Source of the DNA: Staphylococcus pseudintermedius
GTDB lineage: Bacteria; Bacillota; Bacilli; Staphylococcales; Staphylococcaceae
Length of the DNA: 64,000 nucleotides
NCBI RefSeq assembly: GCF_001792775.2
Contig: NZ_MLGE02000007.1
Location: 40,381 to 104,380, forward strand
Direction of reading: 5' to 3'
Part shown: positions 53,900 through 63,861 of the stretch, piece by piece
How positions within the stretch are numbered: the stretch's first letter is position 1
Layout: each line of letters opens with the position of its first letter
Program-made: the position numbers and the translations under genes
Notes under the pieces: model-generated
Database searches by the model: none
Told to the model about the DNA's origin: nothing
Seen by the model: the letters and a program-made list of their open reading frames with translations, nothing else

Positions 53900-55993
53900 A
53901 TGCAAGGCATCACTATTGAATTAATGAAACAGTACACATCTAGTGCATATCGTGTATTTAATCGTATCGAATTATTCGTTTCATTTGAAGGCGTCCTGAC
54001 ACTCGAGCTCAACGGTAAAAAGAGTCATTTTTATCATCAAGTTGCAATCATTAACCATAATGACATCGTTAAAGTTAAAGATGCACAAGCTGTTGCAAAA
54101 ATCTCTATTCCATTACACTACTTCTCAGAATATCAGCCACATTATTTATTAGGCTTTTTCAATCAAGAAAAGTTATCATCTCACAATATAATCACCACAC
54201 AAATAAAAAAAGTGATTACCGAAAATAACACGGACCAATATTTCGAATGCTTCAAACCGATTATCGAAATGTTAGTCAATGAATGTTTTATCGATACAGG
54301 GGCAGTTCATGTGCCACGGGTTCAAGTGAAAAGCATCTTATTTAATAACATCATGGATTATGTTCATCAAAGACCCCTTTCTCGATTATCTTTGCCAGAG
54401 TTAAGTGAGCACTTTTTTGTTACCGAATCATACATCTCAACATTGTTCAACAGATATTTAAATTATACGTTCAAAAAGTATTTTGTTTCACTGAAAATTG
54501 GCTTATCCATGTATCACTTACTGCACACGAATGAATCGATTAATCAGATTGCATTATACTATCAATTTAGTAGTTACAATCATTATTCTAAACAATTTAA
54601 ACGTTTTATTGGCGTCAGTCCGATTGCGTTTCGAAAGCAACATCAAAAGCAAGTCATTCAAGTCGATATTCAACCGTTTGATGATCAATATTTTGAAGGT
54701 CATTTACTCGATGTTCTTGAAAAATTTAATGCAAACCAGCCGTTAAGCATTTATTTAAATCAATCCCAACAAACGCGCTGGCTACCATCTAAACGGTTAC
54801 TCCTTGAAGTACAACATATGCGTGAAATGATGCAGATATTCCATCCAACTCCGCATGTGCAAACGTATCAAAAAGCGACTCCTATCACACTGTACTTCAA
54901 CGCAACATCATGGGGGAATATCACGTTTGATAACTTGGATGAGGTCAAATGTTTAAGCCAGTTAGTGTACCACCATCAATATGGCATTGCTTATCGTATC
55001 TCATCTATGCAAAGTTATGAAAAATTTAAATTGCACTTTTTACAACCGTTATTACAAGTGCTACGTCAATCTGCTATTGATTTTGATATGTCACAGTTGT
55101 ATTTCAATCTCGTATTAGATGATGCAACACTTTTAGCACGTGACATCAAATTCATCATTCAAGAGATGAAGACATTACTCGAAAGTTGCCAATTCACTTT
55201 ACTCATTTACATACCGATGCCACAACGAACGTTACAACTTGATACAGATTTTGATTACTATATGGTGGATATGTCATTGGTGAACAGTACTGCGCAATCC
55301 ACATCTTCATCATTACAACTGACACATCCTTTCCATCGCCAACTTAAAGATTGGCTAGAAGATTACAACTTGAATCAACGTCCTATTTTATTATCCGGTG
55401 TCAATGAATGGTTATATGCGCAAAAAGAAGAGAAAGTACACCCGAGAGAATGGTTGGAAATTTGGTTAAATATGCATCATACCGTCCAAGGTTTAACTTT
55501 ACCGCTCATCTGTCATCAGCCAGAAATGCACGGTTATTTCGATAGACTGGGCCATCAAACCGCGCTACAACACGTATTTCATTTAATGCAACCTTTCAAT
55601 CATTCGCATAGTGTCGTGGAACGTTCCTATGTCGTTCACGAATCGCGATTGGCCTATGATATATTGTTATTTCACCCGTATCAAGTCCAAAACGACCAAA
55701 AGGATTTGACGTATGAGCTATACGGTACTTTAGAGTTACATCAACATTTAGTGGCAGAATATACGTATCATCCAAAATACAGTAACATCGATGACATCCT
55801 TGCAAAAAACGCAGAAGGTTATTACTTACCTCCACAGTTTATCTCAACCATTCATGCAGCGAATCAATTGTTATTTCATGTTCAGCTCCATCATTTTGGT
55901 AAGTCACGTTATCAAACAACACTGCCTGTTGGCCACATCAAATTAATTCATATTACGAAAAGTCAAGCACAGCAACAATCAGATATATTGTAA
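53900..55993 (+). CDS. rsp: Rsp-like AraC family global regulator
   Basis: A 697-residue regulator. An N-terminal cupin-like sensor (1-140) is followed by an AraC helix-turn-helix domain (about 152-255: LSLPELSEHFFVTESYISTL and SINQIALYYQFSSYNHYSKQ) and a large C-terminal GH39/beta-xylosidase-like domain (about 300-690). This architecture, length and position beside scrA match S. aureus Rsp, which activates agr and toxins and represses surface proteins; the paralogue Rbf is similar, so rsp is favoured by context. GAGAGAGG precedes ATG 53900. Confidence 0.82.
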   Translation: MQGITIELMKQYTSSAYRVFNRIELFVSFEGVLTLELNGKKSHFYHQVAIINHNDIVKVKDAQAVAKISIPLHYFSEYQPHYLLGFFNQEKLSSHNIITTQIKKVITENNTDQYFECFKPIIEMLVNECFIDTGAVHVPRVQVKSILFNNIMDYVHQRPLSRLSLPELSEHFFVTESYISTLFNRYLNYTFKKYFVSLKIGLSMYHLLHTNESINQIALYYQFSSYNHYSKQFKRFIGVSPIAFRKQHQKQVIQVDIQPFDDQYFEGHLLDVLEKFNANQPLSIYLNQSQQTRWLPSKRLLLEVQHMREMMQIFHPTPHVQTYQKATPITLYFNATSWGNITFDNLDEVKCLSQLVYHHQYGIAYRISSMQSYEKFKLHFLQPLLQVLRQSAIDFDMSQLYFNLVLDDATLLARDIKFIIQEMKTLLESCQFTLLIYIPMPQRTLQLDTDFDYYMVDMSLVNSTAQSTSSSLQLTHPFHRQLKDWLEDYNLNQRPILLSGVNEWLYAQKEEKVHPREWLEIWLNMHHTVQGLTLPLICHQPEMHGYFDRLGHQTALQHVFHLMQPFNHSHSVVERSYVVHESRLAYDILLFHPYQVQNDQKDLTYELYGTLELHQHLVAEYTYHPKYSNIDDILAKNAEGYYLPPQFISTIHAANQLLFHVQLHHFGKSRYQTTLPVGHIKLIHITKSQAQQQSDIL

Positions 55994-56027
55994 TCGTTTG
56001 CTGGTGAGCGTTTGAACGTCATCCAAA

Positions 56028-56070
56028 ATAAGGGTTAGGACAAGGTGCATACCTCGTCTTAACCCTTACT
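56028..56070. terminator. Terminator between rsp and the MFS gene
   Basis: AAGGGTTAGGAC and AGGT pair with ACCT and GTCTTAACCCTT around GCAT, between convergent genes. Confidence 0.9.
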
Positions 56071-56078
56071 TTTATCAC

Positions 56079-57272
56079 TTATTCATCTTCAATATATTTA
56101 TTTTGCGCGGCAATCATACCTGCACTAAATACAGCTACGACCATCATTAAAAACAACACAATAGCGACCGTCCAATTATTCAACAAATCATGTGCCATAC
56201 CAAGTAGAAAAGGCCCTATCGCCGCGATCCAATAACCGACCGACTGACCAAAACCTGATAAAGCCATACTGCCGGCTGTTGTTTTTGAACGAATCGAAAA
56301 CATCGTCATACATAAACTAAAGCATGCGCCAATGCCCATACCAGTTAAAATCATCGCCATAAGTAATATCCACGTATTGTTGAAAAACAGCAACATAAAC
56401 CCTACACTCATCAGCGCTGCAACTATACTGATCAAACTTCTTTGTGTCGACATCTTTGCGGCAATAATCGGAAATGTAAACGTCATCGGTAATTGCGAAA
56501 ATTGATTCAACATTAAAAAGTATCCCGCCATTTCCGGTTCAATGCCTTTACTCACTAATATTGACGGATACCAAGCGACGATACTATAAAACATCATAGA
56601 TTGGAATGCCATCGTGAGTGCCACCGCCCATGCAATTTTCGAACAATAAATCGGCTTTCTCAATCCCTCATGTTGTTGTGAAGCTAAATAAGACGCTTGT
56701 TTCAGTTGAGGCAACCATATTACGAATGCTACCACTGCAAAAGCGACCCAAAACACGAGTGAAAAGCGATATGATAACGATGTAACAGTAGACAGTGGGT
56801 AACTTAATCCCCCACCCAACCCAGCTGTAAAGTTCATCGTCGCACTATAAATTCCTGTAATTAAACCAATTTGTGTCGGGAAAGCCCATTTCGCATAAGC
56901 CGGCAACGTGACATTGGCTAGTGCAATCGATACACCGAGTAACACTGTTCCGATGAAAAATGTTAGTATCCCTCCCAAAATTCGAATAAGCAGTGCGACC
57001 ATCGTTAACATTAAAGTTAAAAATAAAAAGCGTGACATCGAAATTTTTGAAAGCATACGCGATACAAATGGCGATACCACACCAAAAATAATGAGTGGAA
57101 TGGTCGTAATCAAACCTGCAATCCCATTGTTAATATGTAAATCTGTTTTAACTTGTTGGATGACTGGTCCTACGGCTGTGAGTGGCGCGCGTAACGTGGC
57201 CGCAATTAAAATAATACCGAAGACGAGTAGCCATTGATCTTGAATTTTTTGATGTCCATTGAACTCAGACAT
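56079..57272 (-). CDS. MFS transporter, CynX/NimT family
   Basis: A 397-residue transporter with 12 hydrophobic segments. IAATLRAPLTAVGPVIQQVK near residue 25 is characteristic of the CynX/NimT (YeaN) group, whose members export cyanate-like or drug compounds; substrate unknown. A 23-codon upstream extension is rejected because GGTGGAGG sits seven bases before ATG 57272. Single gene, convergent with rsp. Confidence 0.82.
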   Translation of the reverse strand: MSEFNGHQKIQDQWLLVFGIILIAATLRAPLTAVGPVIQQVKTDLHINNGIAGLITTIPLIIFGVVSPFVSRMLSKISMSRFLFLTLMLTMVALLIRILGGILTFFIGTVLLGVSIALANVTLPAYAKWAFPTQIGLITGIYSATMNFTAGLGGGLSYPLSTVTSLSYRFSLVFWVAFAVVAFVIWLPQLKQASYLASQQHEGLRKPIYCSKIAWAVALTMAFQSMMFYSIVAWYPSILVSKGIEPEMAGYFLMLNQFSQLPMTFTFPIIAAKMSTQRSLISIVAALMSVGFMLLFFNNTWILLMAMILTGMGIGACFSLCMTMFSIRSKTTAGSMALSGFGQSVGYWIAAIGPFLLGMAHDLLNNWTVAIVLFLMMVVAVFSAGMIAAQNKYIEDE

Positions 57273-57555
57273 TGTTGTCCCTCCACCTCTTGCCTCATGG
57301 AAGCGATAATTTTTAATATAGATACTATACCACAACGCCATTCACGACTCGCGAAAAAATTGAAGATTCTCTACGTAATCTTTCGTACAAATTTTCATAT
57401 ACTTGTTCACTGTGCACATAATATAGACAACAAAGTCTATCGCTTAACATCGTATGTACATTAAATATTTTGCTTTTCGAAAGTATTTTCTTTCGATACA
57501 ATAAGAAGTGACTTATTATGAAGTCGCAATTAAATTTTCCAAAGGAGACACATCA

Positions 57556-57891
57556 ATGAAAGAAAAACAAACGATAGGTATCGTGTTGATTGTGGCGATG
57601 TTAGTCGCTACAGTAGGCGTAGTTGTGGCGATGATGCTTGCAGGACAAAAGGAAACTTATTACGGTTATATGAAAGATGACACGACTGCTGAAAAAGTGG
57701 TGAGTGAGTCTGAGAAAACCGTAGAAACAAATGTGAAGATTCCAACCGATGATGACTTCAGACCTGAGAAAGGTGATTTTGTGAAGCTTGTGGCGAAAAA
57801 AGATGAACCACATGTATATATTAAGAAAAAGATTGTGTCACATGATGATGTGCCACATGGGTTGATGATGAAAATTCACGACATGCATTAG
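57556..57891 (+). CDS. Small membrane-anchored protein, DUF4889-like
   Basis: A 111-residue protein with one N-terminal membrane helix (residues 7-29) and an extracytoplasmic domain with YYGYMKDDTTAEKVV and the acidic DDDFRPEKGDFVKLV. It resembles the staphylococcal DUF4889 family, from memory. Function unknown. AAAGGAG precedes ATG 57556; the 16-codon upstream extension has no binding site. No clear terminator was seen. Confidence 0.65.
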   Translation: MKEKQTIGIVLIVAMLVATVGVVVAMMLAGQKETYYGYMKDDTTAEKVVSESEKTVETNVKIPTDDDFRPEKGDFVKLVAKKDEPHVYIKKKIVSHDDVPHGLMMKIHDMH

Positions 57892-58245
57892 TATGTTGAC
57901 TTAAAGAATTGAGAAACATTTCTTATCTTCTCGTTCTAAATTGAAAGCGCATTATCTTATAGATTACAGAACGAAGCTTTATATTTATATATTCGCCTTA
58001 TTGATTGCACTTTTGGGCTCGCGTTCCTAGGCGCCTCTCCTCAACTAACCAACGCTTGATTGAAATGTTACATTGGTAGATGCGTTGGTGGATTTTCGGT
58101 CTCGTCTCTATGCCTCAGGAGTCTCGCCCAGGTTGCTATTCAATAAGGCTTTTTAGGACGTCAGCTTCGTTCTGTAATCTTTTTTGTTAGACTTCCTGGG
58201 TTGTTATGCAATCTGTTTTTTTATTCCTCAACCTGTATGATGTCG
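57892..58245. other. Intergenic region with an inverted type II element
   Basis: About 355 bp; the type II element at 58037-58150 occupies the centre. Nothing else was recognised. Confidence 0.6.
58037..58150 (-). repeat. Type II intergenic element, inverted copy (II-d)
   Basis: H1 ACCAACGC/GCGTTGGT (58048-58055, 58082-58089) is followed by GATTTTCGGTCTCG and TGCCTCAGGAGTCTCGCC (58111-58128), the reverse complement of the module at 38523-38540. The H1 flank CTCAACT also matches the type I copy at 32194. Confidence 0.75.
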
Positions 58246-59151
58246 TTATTTGTTTTGGACGACGGAGATGATGACGACCATCATTATGATGCAAGCAACA
58301 CCAACCAGTTGCCACACTCCGAACGTAGTGTGTAACCAAACAACAGATGTCAAGAGTGCTGTTAATGGTTCAAGTGTGCCTAATAATCCTGATTCATGTG
58401 GATGTAAATATCGCAAGCTATCGATATAAAACCAAAATGCGAGCATCGTTCCAAAAATAATGGCAAATCCAAAATAAAGATAAGTCGGTAACGTCCAAGT
58501 AGTAAAGTCCATTTGCCATGGCGGATGCACGATGCTTAATGCACAGCCTCCGATAAACATTGCCCAACCGACGACAGTCAGTGAACTCCATCGTGCTAAT
58601 AACTTCACTGGATAAATGGTATAAAAAGCAAGCGCGATGGCTGACAGTAACCCCCATACAATCGTTAATTTAGGGACTTGTAGATTCAGTATATTACCGT
58701 TAGTCAGTAATAAAAATGTACCGGTTAATGCAAGCAATACCGCTACAATTTCCTTCACACCTATTTTTGTAACTTTCCTGAAAACGAGATAAAAAATAAT
58801 GAAAATAAGACCAAGGTATTGTAATAATGTCGCGACCGCCGCATTCCCATAGCTGATAGTAACCATAAAGGTATATTGTACGGTAAGCATACCGAATAAG
58901 CCGTAAATTAAAATTTGTGCTGTGGATCGTTTATCACGCCAGATGTGGAAGACTTTCGGACCTTCTGAAATAAAAGCAATGCCAAGTAATAACAGCCCTG
59001 AGAGCATGAGTCGCACGGCTACAAACCATGTAACATCGACATTTGCATGTTGAAAAAGCCATTGTGAGACTGTTCCACCTATCCCCCAAAATGAAGCGCC
59101 AATGATAACTAATAAATAACCTAACCACCTTTTTTGATGTTGTTGTGTCAT
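58246..59151 (-). CDS. EamA/DMT superfamily transporter
   Basis: A 301-residue protein with ten membrane helices in two EamA repeats. The N-terminus GYLLVIIGASFWGIGGTVSQ and the second repeat near LGTLEPLTALLTSVVW are typical. Family members export amino acids or other metabolites; substrate unknown. GAGGAG precedes ATG 59151. Single gene with a divergent neighbourhood. Confidence 0.85.
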   Translation of the reverse strand: MTQQHQKRWLGYLLVIIGASFWGIGGTVSQWLFQHANVDVTWFVAVRLMLSGLLLLGIAFISEGPKVFHIWRDKRSTAQILIYGLFGMLTVQYTFMVTISYGNAAVATLLQYLGLIFIIFYLVFRKVTKIGVKEIVAVLLALTGTFLLLTNGNILNLQVPKLTIVWGLLSAIALAFYTIYPVKLLARWSSLTVVGWAMFIGGCALSIVHPPWQMDFTTWTLPTYLYFGFAIIFGTMLAFWFYIDSLRYLHPHESGLLGTLEPLTALLTSVVWLHTTFGVWQLVGVACIIMMVVIISVVQNK

Positions 59152-59256
59152 GGAAAGACTCCTCTGTTGTCTTTATATTTTTGTCTAATCTATCATGACT
59201 CACACGTGAAGACAATATCTTTTTGCTTCTTTCACATTACTTTTATCGCTCTACAT

Positions 59257-59305
59257 AAAAAGCAGAACACCACTGCTTAGTTGAACAAGTGGAATTCTGC
59301 TTAAA
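59257..59305 (-). terminator. Terminator of the M42 peptidase gene
   Basis: AAGCAGAA and CACT pair with AGTG and TTCTGCTT around a ~12-base loop, 20 bp past the minus-strand stop. Confidence 0.85.
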
Positions 59306-59322
59306 TTGTGGTTTTAAATATT

Positions 59323-60396
59323 TTACCAAATGATTTCGTCAATCACTTCATCATTTAACGCACGAATAATTTCAGTGACTAACTTAACGACGGCTTGATA
59401 ATCTTTGCGACTCAGTATCGATACGTTTGAATGCATGTAACGTAATGGCAGTGACAATGCAATAGAAGGAATACCGTCTAACGCTGTATGGAAACTTCCG
59501 GCATCTGTCCCGCCACCTGGAATAGAATCCCATTGCAAGTCGATACCATTCGCTTTAGCTACATTTTTCACGTGACGAATTAACCCGACATGACCAATAT
59601 TTGTGGCATCTAAATTTAACACAATTGGACCATTGCCTACTTTAGTGTCTCCATTACTTTCTAAACCTGGTGTATCATACGCGACACCGACGTCTACCGC
59701 AATGGCTAAATCAGGTTTTACTTTGTGAGCAGCCACTTTTGCACCACGTAGCCCCACCTCTTCTTGTACATTCGCACCTGCAACTAAATTCACATTGATA
59801 TCCTCATCTTTAAGCTCGTCCATCACGTCGACTGCAACTGCACAACCAAAGCGGTTATCAAATGCTTTCGCGGTCATGTAATCCTCATTTAATAACGTCT
59901 CAAATTCAGAATATGGTGTAATCATATTGCCAATTTCAATGCCTGCCGCTTCAACTTCAGCTTTATCTTTTGCACCGACATCGATAAACATATGTTTCAT
60001 CTCGACTGGGCGTTTACGTTCTTCAGGTGTGAGTACATGGGGTGGCTTTGAACCGATAATGCCGCGAATTTGCCGACCTTCATCTGTCGTAATTGTTACC
60101 TTTTGCGATAACATGACTTGATTCCACCAACTTCCAACTTGTGTAAAACGAATAAAGCCATTATCATCTATTTTCGTAATCATAAAGCCAATCTCATCCA
60201 GATGACCGGCAATCATAATTGTACGTTGACCTGTTTTGGAATTTTTTTTACCGAAAACACCTCCTAAATTGTCATAGATCATTTCGTCGCTATTTGGTTC
60301 TAAAAGGTCGTTCATCACCTTTTTAATATTATACTCATGTCCAGCAATCCCGTTAAGGTCTGTTAATTGTTGGAGTAATGCTTTTGTATCTTTCAT
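59323..60396 (-). CDS. M42 family metallopeptidase (glutamyl/leucyl aminopeptidase type)
   Basis: Cytoplasmic aminopeptidase of 357 residues forming tetrahedral particles in relatives. Metal ligands are visible: His and Asp in AGHLDEIGFM near residue 67, Asp in KAFDNRFGC near residue 180, Glu pair in NVQEEVGLRGA near residue 211, Asp in AVDVGVA near residue 234, and His in RYMHSNVS near residue 322. It digests short peptides. GGGGG precedes ATG 60396. Single gene. Confidence 0.92.
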   Translation of the reverse strand: MKDTKALLQQLTDLNGIAGHEYNIKKVMNDLLEPNSDEMIYDNLGGVFGKKNSKTGQRTIMIAGHLDEIGFMITKIDDNGFIRFTQVGSWWNQVMLSQKVTITTDEGRQIRGIIGSKPPHVLTPEERKRPVEMKHMFIDVGAKDKAEVEAAGIEIGNMITPYSEFETLLNEDYMTAKAFDNRFGCAVAVDVMDELKDEDINVNLVAGANVQEEVGLRGAKVAAHKVKPDLAIAVDVGVAYDTPGLESNGDTKVGNGPIVLNLDATNIGHVGLIRHVKNVAKANGIDLQWDSIPGGGTDAGSFHTALDGIPSIALSLPLRYMHSNVSILSRKDYQAVVKLVTEIIRALNDEVIDEIIW

Positions 60397-60576
60397 TATT
60401 CATTGTCCCCCTTTATAGGATGTGTCCTAATTATCATACCAAAAATTCTGAAAAATGTACTTGCTGATGAATTGCTTGGTCATTGCATCTTGTCTTTCAC
60501 AAAGTTTATACTAATATTATGTATACTTGAGTCAATTTAATGATATATTTTGATACAACTTCAAGGAGGGTTTAGA

Positions 60577-61524
60577 ATGATCAATAAAGTCGCACTCATC
60601 GGTTTAGGACGCGTAGGGAGTCAGATTTTAACAGATATTCAGTATGCAGGTCTGTTTCAAGAAATCATTTTAATTGATACAGATCGTGACCGTATAGAAG
60701 GTGAAGCGCTCGATCATGAGCATTTTCAAGGGTTAAGCGGGACACATCATACACGTATTAAAGTCGGTACATACGAGATGTTAGCAGACGTTGATTTAAT
60801 CATTATTTCTGCCAGCATTCCTTCAAACGCAGATATGGCGGATCGTACGAAACTGACAGCATACAATACGAAAATCATCCAAGAGATAATGGCCCAGATT
60901 ACTGCAGTTACGACATCTCCGCATATTATGATGATTTCAAATCCAGTAGATACGATGACTTATATTGCTGAAGTACAATTTAACTACCCACATCACAAGA
61001 TTATGGGAACAGGCACGATGTTAGAGTCGACACGTTTTCGCACATTGATTGCCAATCATTATCAAGTTGATCCAAAAAATGTCGAAGCTTTTGTGATTGG
61101 GGAGCACGGTAAAACGACTGTGCCTGTATGGAGTCGTGTCCGTATTGCCGGCATGTCGTTAGAAGAATATGAACAATTGAACGGGGCGACACCGATTTCG
61201 AAACAAGGCATTCGTGATCAAATCGATAAAGTTTCTTTTGATGTCATGCGTAAAAAAGGTTGGACAAATTCAGCCATTTCACGCGTTGCTGTCGATTTAG
61301 CAGAAGCTATTTTTTATGATGAGAATCGTATTTTACCGATTTCAACTGTCCATCAAAATGTATATGATTATACGAATGTGGCCTTTAGCTTGCCGACACG
61401 TGTGAATCGCGATGGCCACCATGAAATATTCCCAATTCAATTAGATGCAGAGGAAAAAACAGCACTCGATCAATCAGTGGACTATATTCAACAAGCCATC
61501 GCAACAGCAGAATCTGTAAAGTAG
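60577..61524 (+). CDS. LDH-like L-2-hydroxyacid dehydrogenase
   Basis: A 315-residue member of the lactate/malate dehydrogenase family. ALIGLGRVGSQIL binds NAD, TMLESTRFR carries the substrate arginine, and VIGEHGKT carries the catalytic histidine. The mobile loop reads SIPSNADMADRTKL: the arginine is kept, but the residue that is Gln in lactate and Arg in malate dehydrogenase seems to be Ser or Asn, so the substrate may be a longer 2-oxo acid. AAGGAGG fixes ATG 60577. Single gene closed by a terminator. Confidence 0.8.
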   Translation: MINKVALIGLGRVGSQILTDIQYAGLFQEIILIDTDRDRIEGEALDHEHFQGLSGTHHTRIKVGTYEMLADVDLIIISASIPSNADMADRTKLTAYNTKIIQEIMAQITAVTTSPHIMMISNPVDTMTYIAEVQFNYPHHKIMGTGTMLESTRFRTLIANHYQVDPKNVEAFVIGEHGKTTVPVWSRVRIAGMSLEEYEQLNGATPISKQGIRDQIDKVSFDVMRKKGWTNSAISRVAVDLAEAIFYDENRILPISTVHQNVYDYTNVAFSLPTRVNRDGHHEIFPIQLDAEEKTALDQSVDYIQQAIATAESVK

Positions 61525-61569
61525 CATGAGAATCACACTTCATATAAGGGCTGTATCATTGCCTTTGCA

Positions 61570-61611
61570 TAAAAAGACTCGGAACATCAATTCGTCCGAG
61601 TCTTTTCTTCA
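61570..61611. terminator. Terminator between the dehydrogenase and DUF3139 genes
   Basis: AAAAGACTCGGA (61572-61583) pairs perfectly with TCCGAGTCTTTT (61595-61606), with A-run and T-rich tails for both directions. Confidence 0.92.
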
Positions 61612-61691
61612 TCATCTTATCCACATCATCAAGCAAGAACATGTCCGCATTCGTAAAACTTTCAAGCTCGTATTTCCTAATTAAGAAACAG

Positions 61692-62048
61692 TTATTTCAA
61701 CTTATAATCTTCATCAAAGAAACTATATTTCGCGTTTTTATCATGCTTTTTCGTTTCTGTATTAAAGCCTTGTAAGAAAAATCCACGTTTCATATGGATC
61801 GGCTGTGCGATGTATGTATTTTTTTCATCGCCTTTAATCGTTAACTCTTTATAAAAAATCCCTTTTCTCGGGTCGTACTCATCTTTTTCCTCAATGACTT
61901 TATCTTTCAAATGATTTTCAGTTAAATATTGATCAATCATCTTTAAATTTTGGCTTTTCTGGTACCCTTTAAACGCAAAAAATGCACCGGCAACAACGAT
62001 AAATATAACGATGAGTGACAAAATAATACCGATTATTTTTTTTAACAT
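61692..62048 (-). CDS. DUF3139-type small membrane protein
   Basis: A 118-residue protein with one N-terminal membrane helix (residues 4-27) followed by a hydrophilic, probably extracytoplasmic domain (YLTENHLKDKVIEEKDEYDPRKG is too long to list fully: key part DEYDPRKG). It resembles DUF3139 proteins common in staphylococci, of unknown function. A GTG five codons upstream is rejected; GGGGG lies eight bases before ATG 62048. Confidence 0.65.
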   Translation of the reverse strand: MLKKIIGIILSLIVIFIVVAGAFFAFKGYQKSQNLKMIDQYLTENHLKDKVIEEKDEYDPRKGIFYKELTIKGDEKNTYIAQPIHMKRGFFLQGFNTETKKHDKNAKYSFFDEDYKLK

Positions 62049-62231
62049 GTCATATGCCCCCACTTTGTACTATCTTATTTTACTATATTAACACAAATCA
62101 GTTTGAGACATCTAAGAGAACTTCCTCCGTCACACAAACGTCATAAAGTCATTGGATGTCATTGGCAAATGCTATGAAAACACTTACAATGAGACTGTAT
62201 GCTGGAAACAGTACACAAAGGAGAAGATAGT

Positions 62232-63830
62232 ATGAAAACACATTGGCAAACAGCAGCAGGAAGAGCATTACTGTTAAAACAACTCGTTGCACATCAAAGT
62301 GTGACACATTCAGAAGGTGAACAATCGTTTCCTTATTTAGTGAAAGATCAATTGATGTCTCTTGATTATTTCAAAGCACACCCTGAACAGATCCATCTCG
62401 TACCGACTGACGATGGTCGACATGCGGTAGTTGCTTTATATCTTGGCGCTACCTCTCACAAAGCCGTCACATGTATCAGTCATTTTGATACAGTGGGTAT
62501 TGAAGATTTTGGTTTATACCAATCTGAAGCTTTTGATATGGATCGCCTCACAGCAACTTTTCAAGGACATGTTGAGGATTTTGATAAAGAAGTTCAAGTC
62601 GATATTCAGTCCGGTCAATATTTATTTGGTCGCGGCAGTATGGATATGAAACCCGGCCTCATGTTACATATGTCACTCATTGAAAAAGCCATCATCGAAC
62701 AATGGGATATCAACCTCATTTTGATGACTGTACCTGACGAAGAAGTTACTTCACAAGGAATGCATGCCGCAGTGGCACACTTAGATGAACTTTGTCAGCA
62801 ACATCAACTCGATATCGTCTTACATTTAAATAGTGAGCCGACATTTCAACAACAAGGCAATGACATCCATTATTTTTATAGCGGGTCGATTGGCAAAATT
62901 ATGCCAGGCGTTTTTGTGAATGGTCGTGAAACCCATGTCGGTACACCCGCACTCGGTTTAAGTTCGAATTTTATGATGAGTTATATCCTTCAAGAAATTG
63001 AATATAGCGCTCGTTTTAAAGAGACATTTGAAGGTGAGTCGACGCCCTTCCCTGTCACATTAAAAATGAATGATGTTAAGCATCATTATGATGTCCAAAC
63101 GCCATTTCGTACAGTCGCTTTATTTAATCTTTTCTTATTTAAACATAACGCAAATGATGTTTTCCAACAATTTAATGCGGCGGTCAAAGAAGGCATGCAT
63201 AAAGCTTGGGCGGCTTACCAACAACGAATGAAAGATGAAGACGTCGCACCGCTACCTCAGTTGCAGTTGCTGACTTATCAAGAGTTGTATCAATATGCAT
63301 GTCAACATCATGGTGAGCGCGCAGTTAAAGACAGGGTTGACCAAGCCATTCAAAACGAACAAGAGCCCCATGCACAGTCTATTTTGATTATTGATGCGCT
63401 TATTCGCCTTTGTAAATCACTTGGCCCTGTCGTTGTTACATTCTTTGCACCACCGTATTATCCAGCAACGAATGCATCGTTTCACCCTTTAGTTGAAGCA
63501 ATTAAACAAACGATTACAGACACTGCCAAGCAACAATTCAATCGTGTGTCAGAACGCATTCATTATTTTAATGGTATTAGTGATTTAAGTTACGTTGCAC
63601 CATCTCCAAATGGTTCAGGATTTGACGCATTTCGCGATCACACACCTGTATTTGGCCAGACATATCATATTCCGTTTGAAGCGATTGAACGGATTCAAGC
63701 ACCATTTTTGAACTGTGGTCCTATCGGTAAAGACGCCCATAAAGTGACCGAGCGCGTACATCAACAGAGTGCCTTTGAAGAGTTACCTATTATTTTAGAA
63801 ACAATAATCAAAACACATTTTTTATCATAA
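62232..63830 (+). CDS. M20 family peptidase, RocB-like
   Basis: A 532-residue zinc peptidase of the RocB (COG4187) group. Metal-binding residues: His and Asp in SHFDTVG near residue 82, Asp in GRGSMDMKPG near residue 135, Glu pair in PDEEVTSQG near residue 168, and GKDAHKVTERV near the C-terminus. B. subtilis RocB belongs to arginine utilisation; no roc genes adjoin here, so the substrate is uncertain. AAAGGAG precedes ATG 62232; an 11-codon extension is excluded. A group II intron lies 31 bp past the stop. Confidence 0.87.
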   Translation: MKTHWQTAAGRALLLKQLVAHQSVTHSEGEQSFPYLVKDQLMSLDYFKAHPEQIHLVPTDDGRHAVVALYLGATSHKAVTCISHFDTVGIEDFGLYQSEAFDMDRLTATFQGHVEDFDKEVQVDIQSGQYLFGRGSMDMKPGLMLHMSLIEKAIIEQWDINLILMTVPDEEVTSQGMHAAVAHLDELCQQHQLDIVLHLNSEPTFQQQGNDIHYFYSGSIGKIMPGVFVNGRETHVGTPALGLSSNFMMSYILQEIEYSARFKETFEGESTPFPVTLKMNDVKHHYDVQTPFRTVALFNLFLFKHNANDVFQQFNAAVKEGMHKAWAAYQQRMKDEDVAPLPQLQLLTYQELYQYACQHHGERAVKDRVDQAIQNEQEPHAQSILIIDALIRLCKSLGPVVVTFFAPPYYPATNASFHPLVEAIKQTITDTAKQQFNRVSERIHYFNGISDLSYVAPSPNGSGFDAFRDHTPVFGQTYHIPFEAIERIQAPFLNCGPIGKDAHKVTERVHQQSAFEELPIILETIIKTHFLS

Positions 63831-63861
63831 TTGAATAGTAAAATATTGCCAAATCACGACA

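Noticed and set aside
60489..60502. Rex-like half-site TTTCACAAAG upstream of the LDH-like gene
   Set aside because: Only the right half matches; the left half is unrecognisable, so it was not called as a Rex site.
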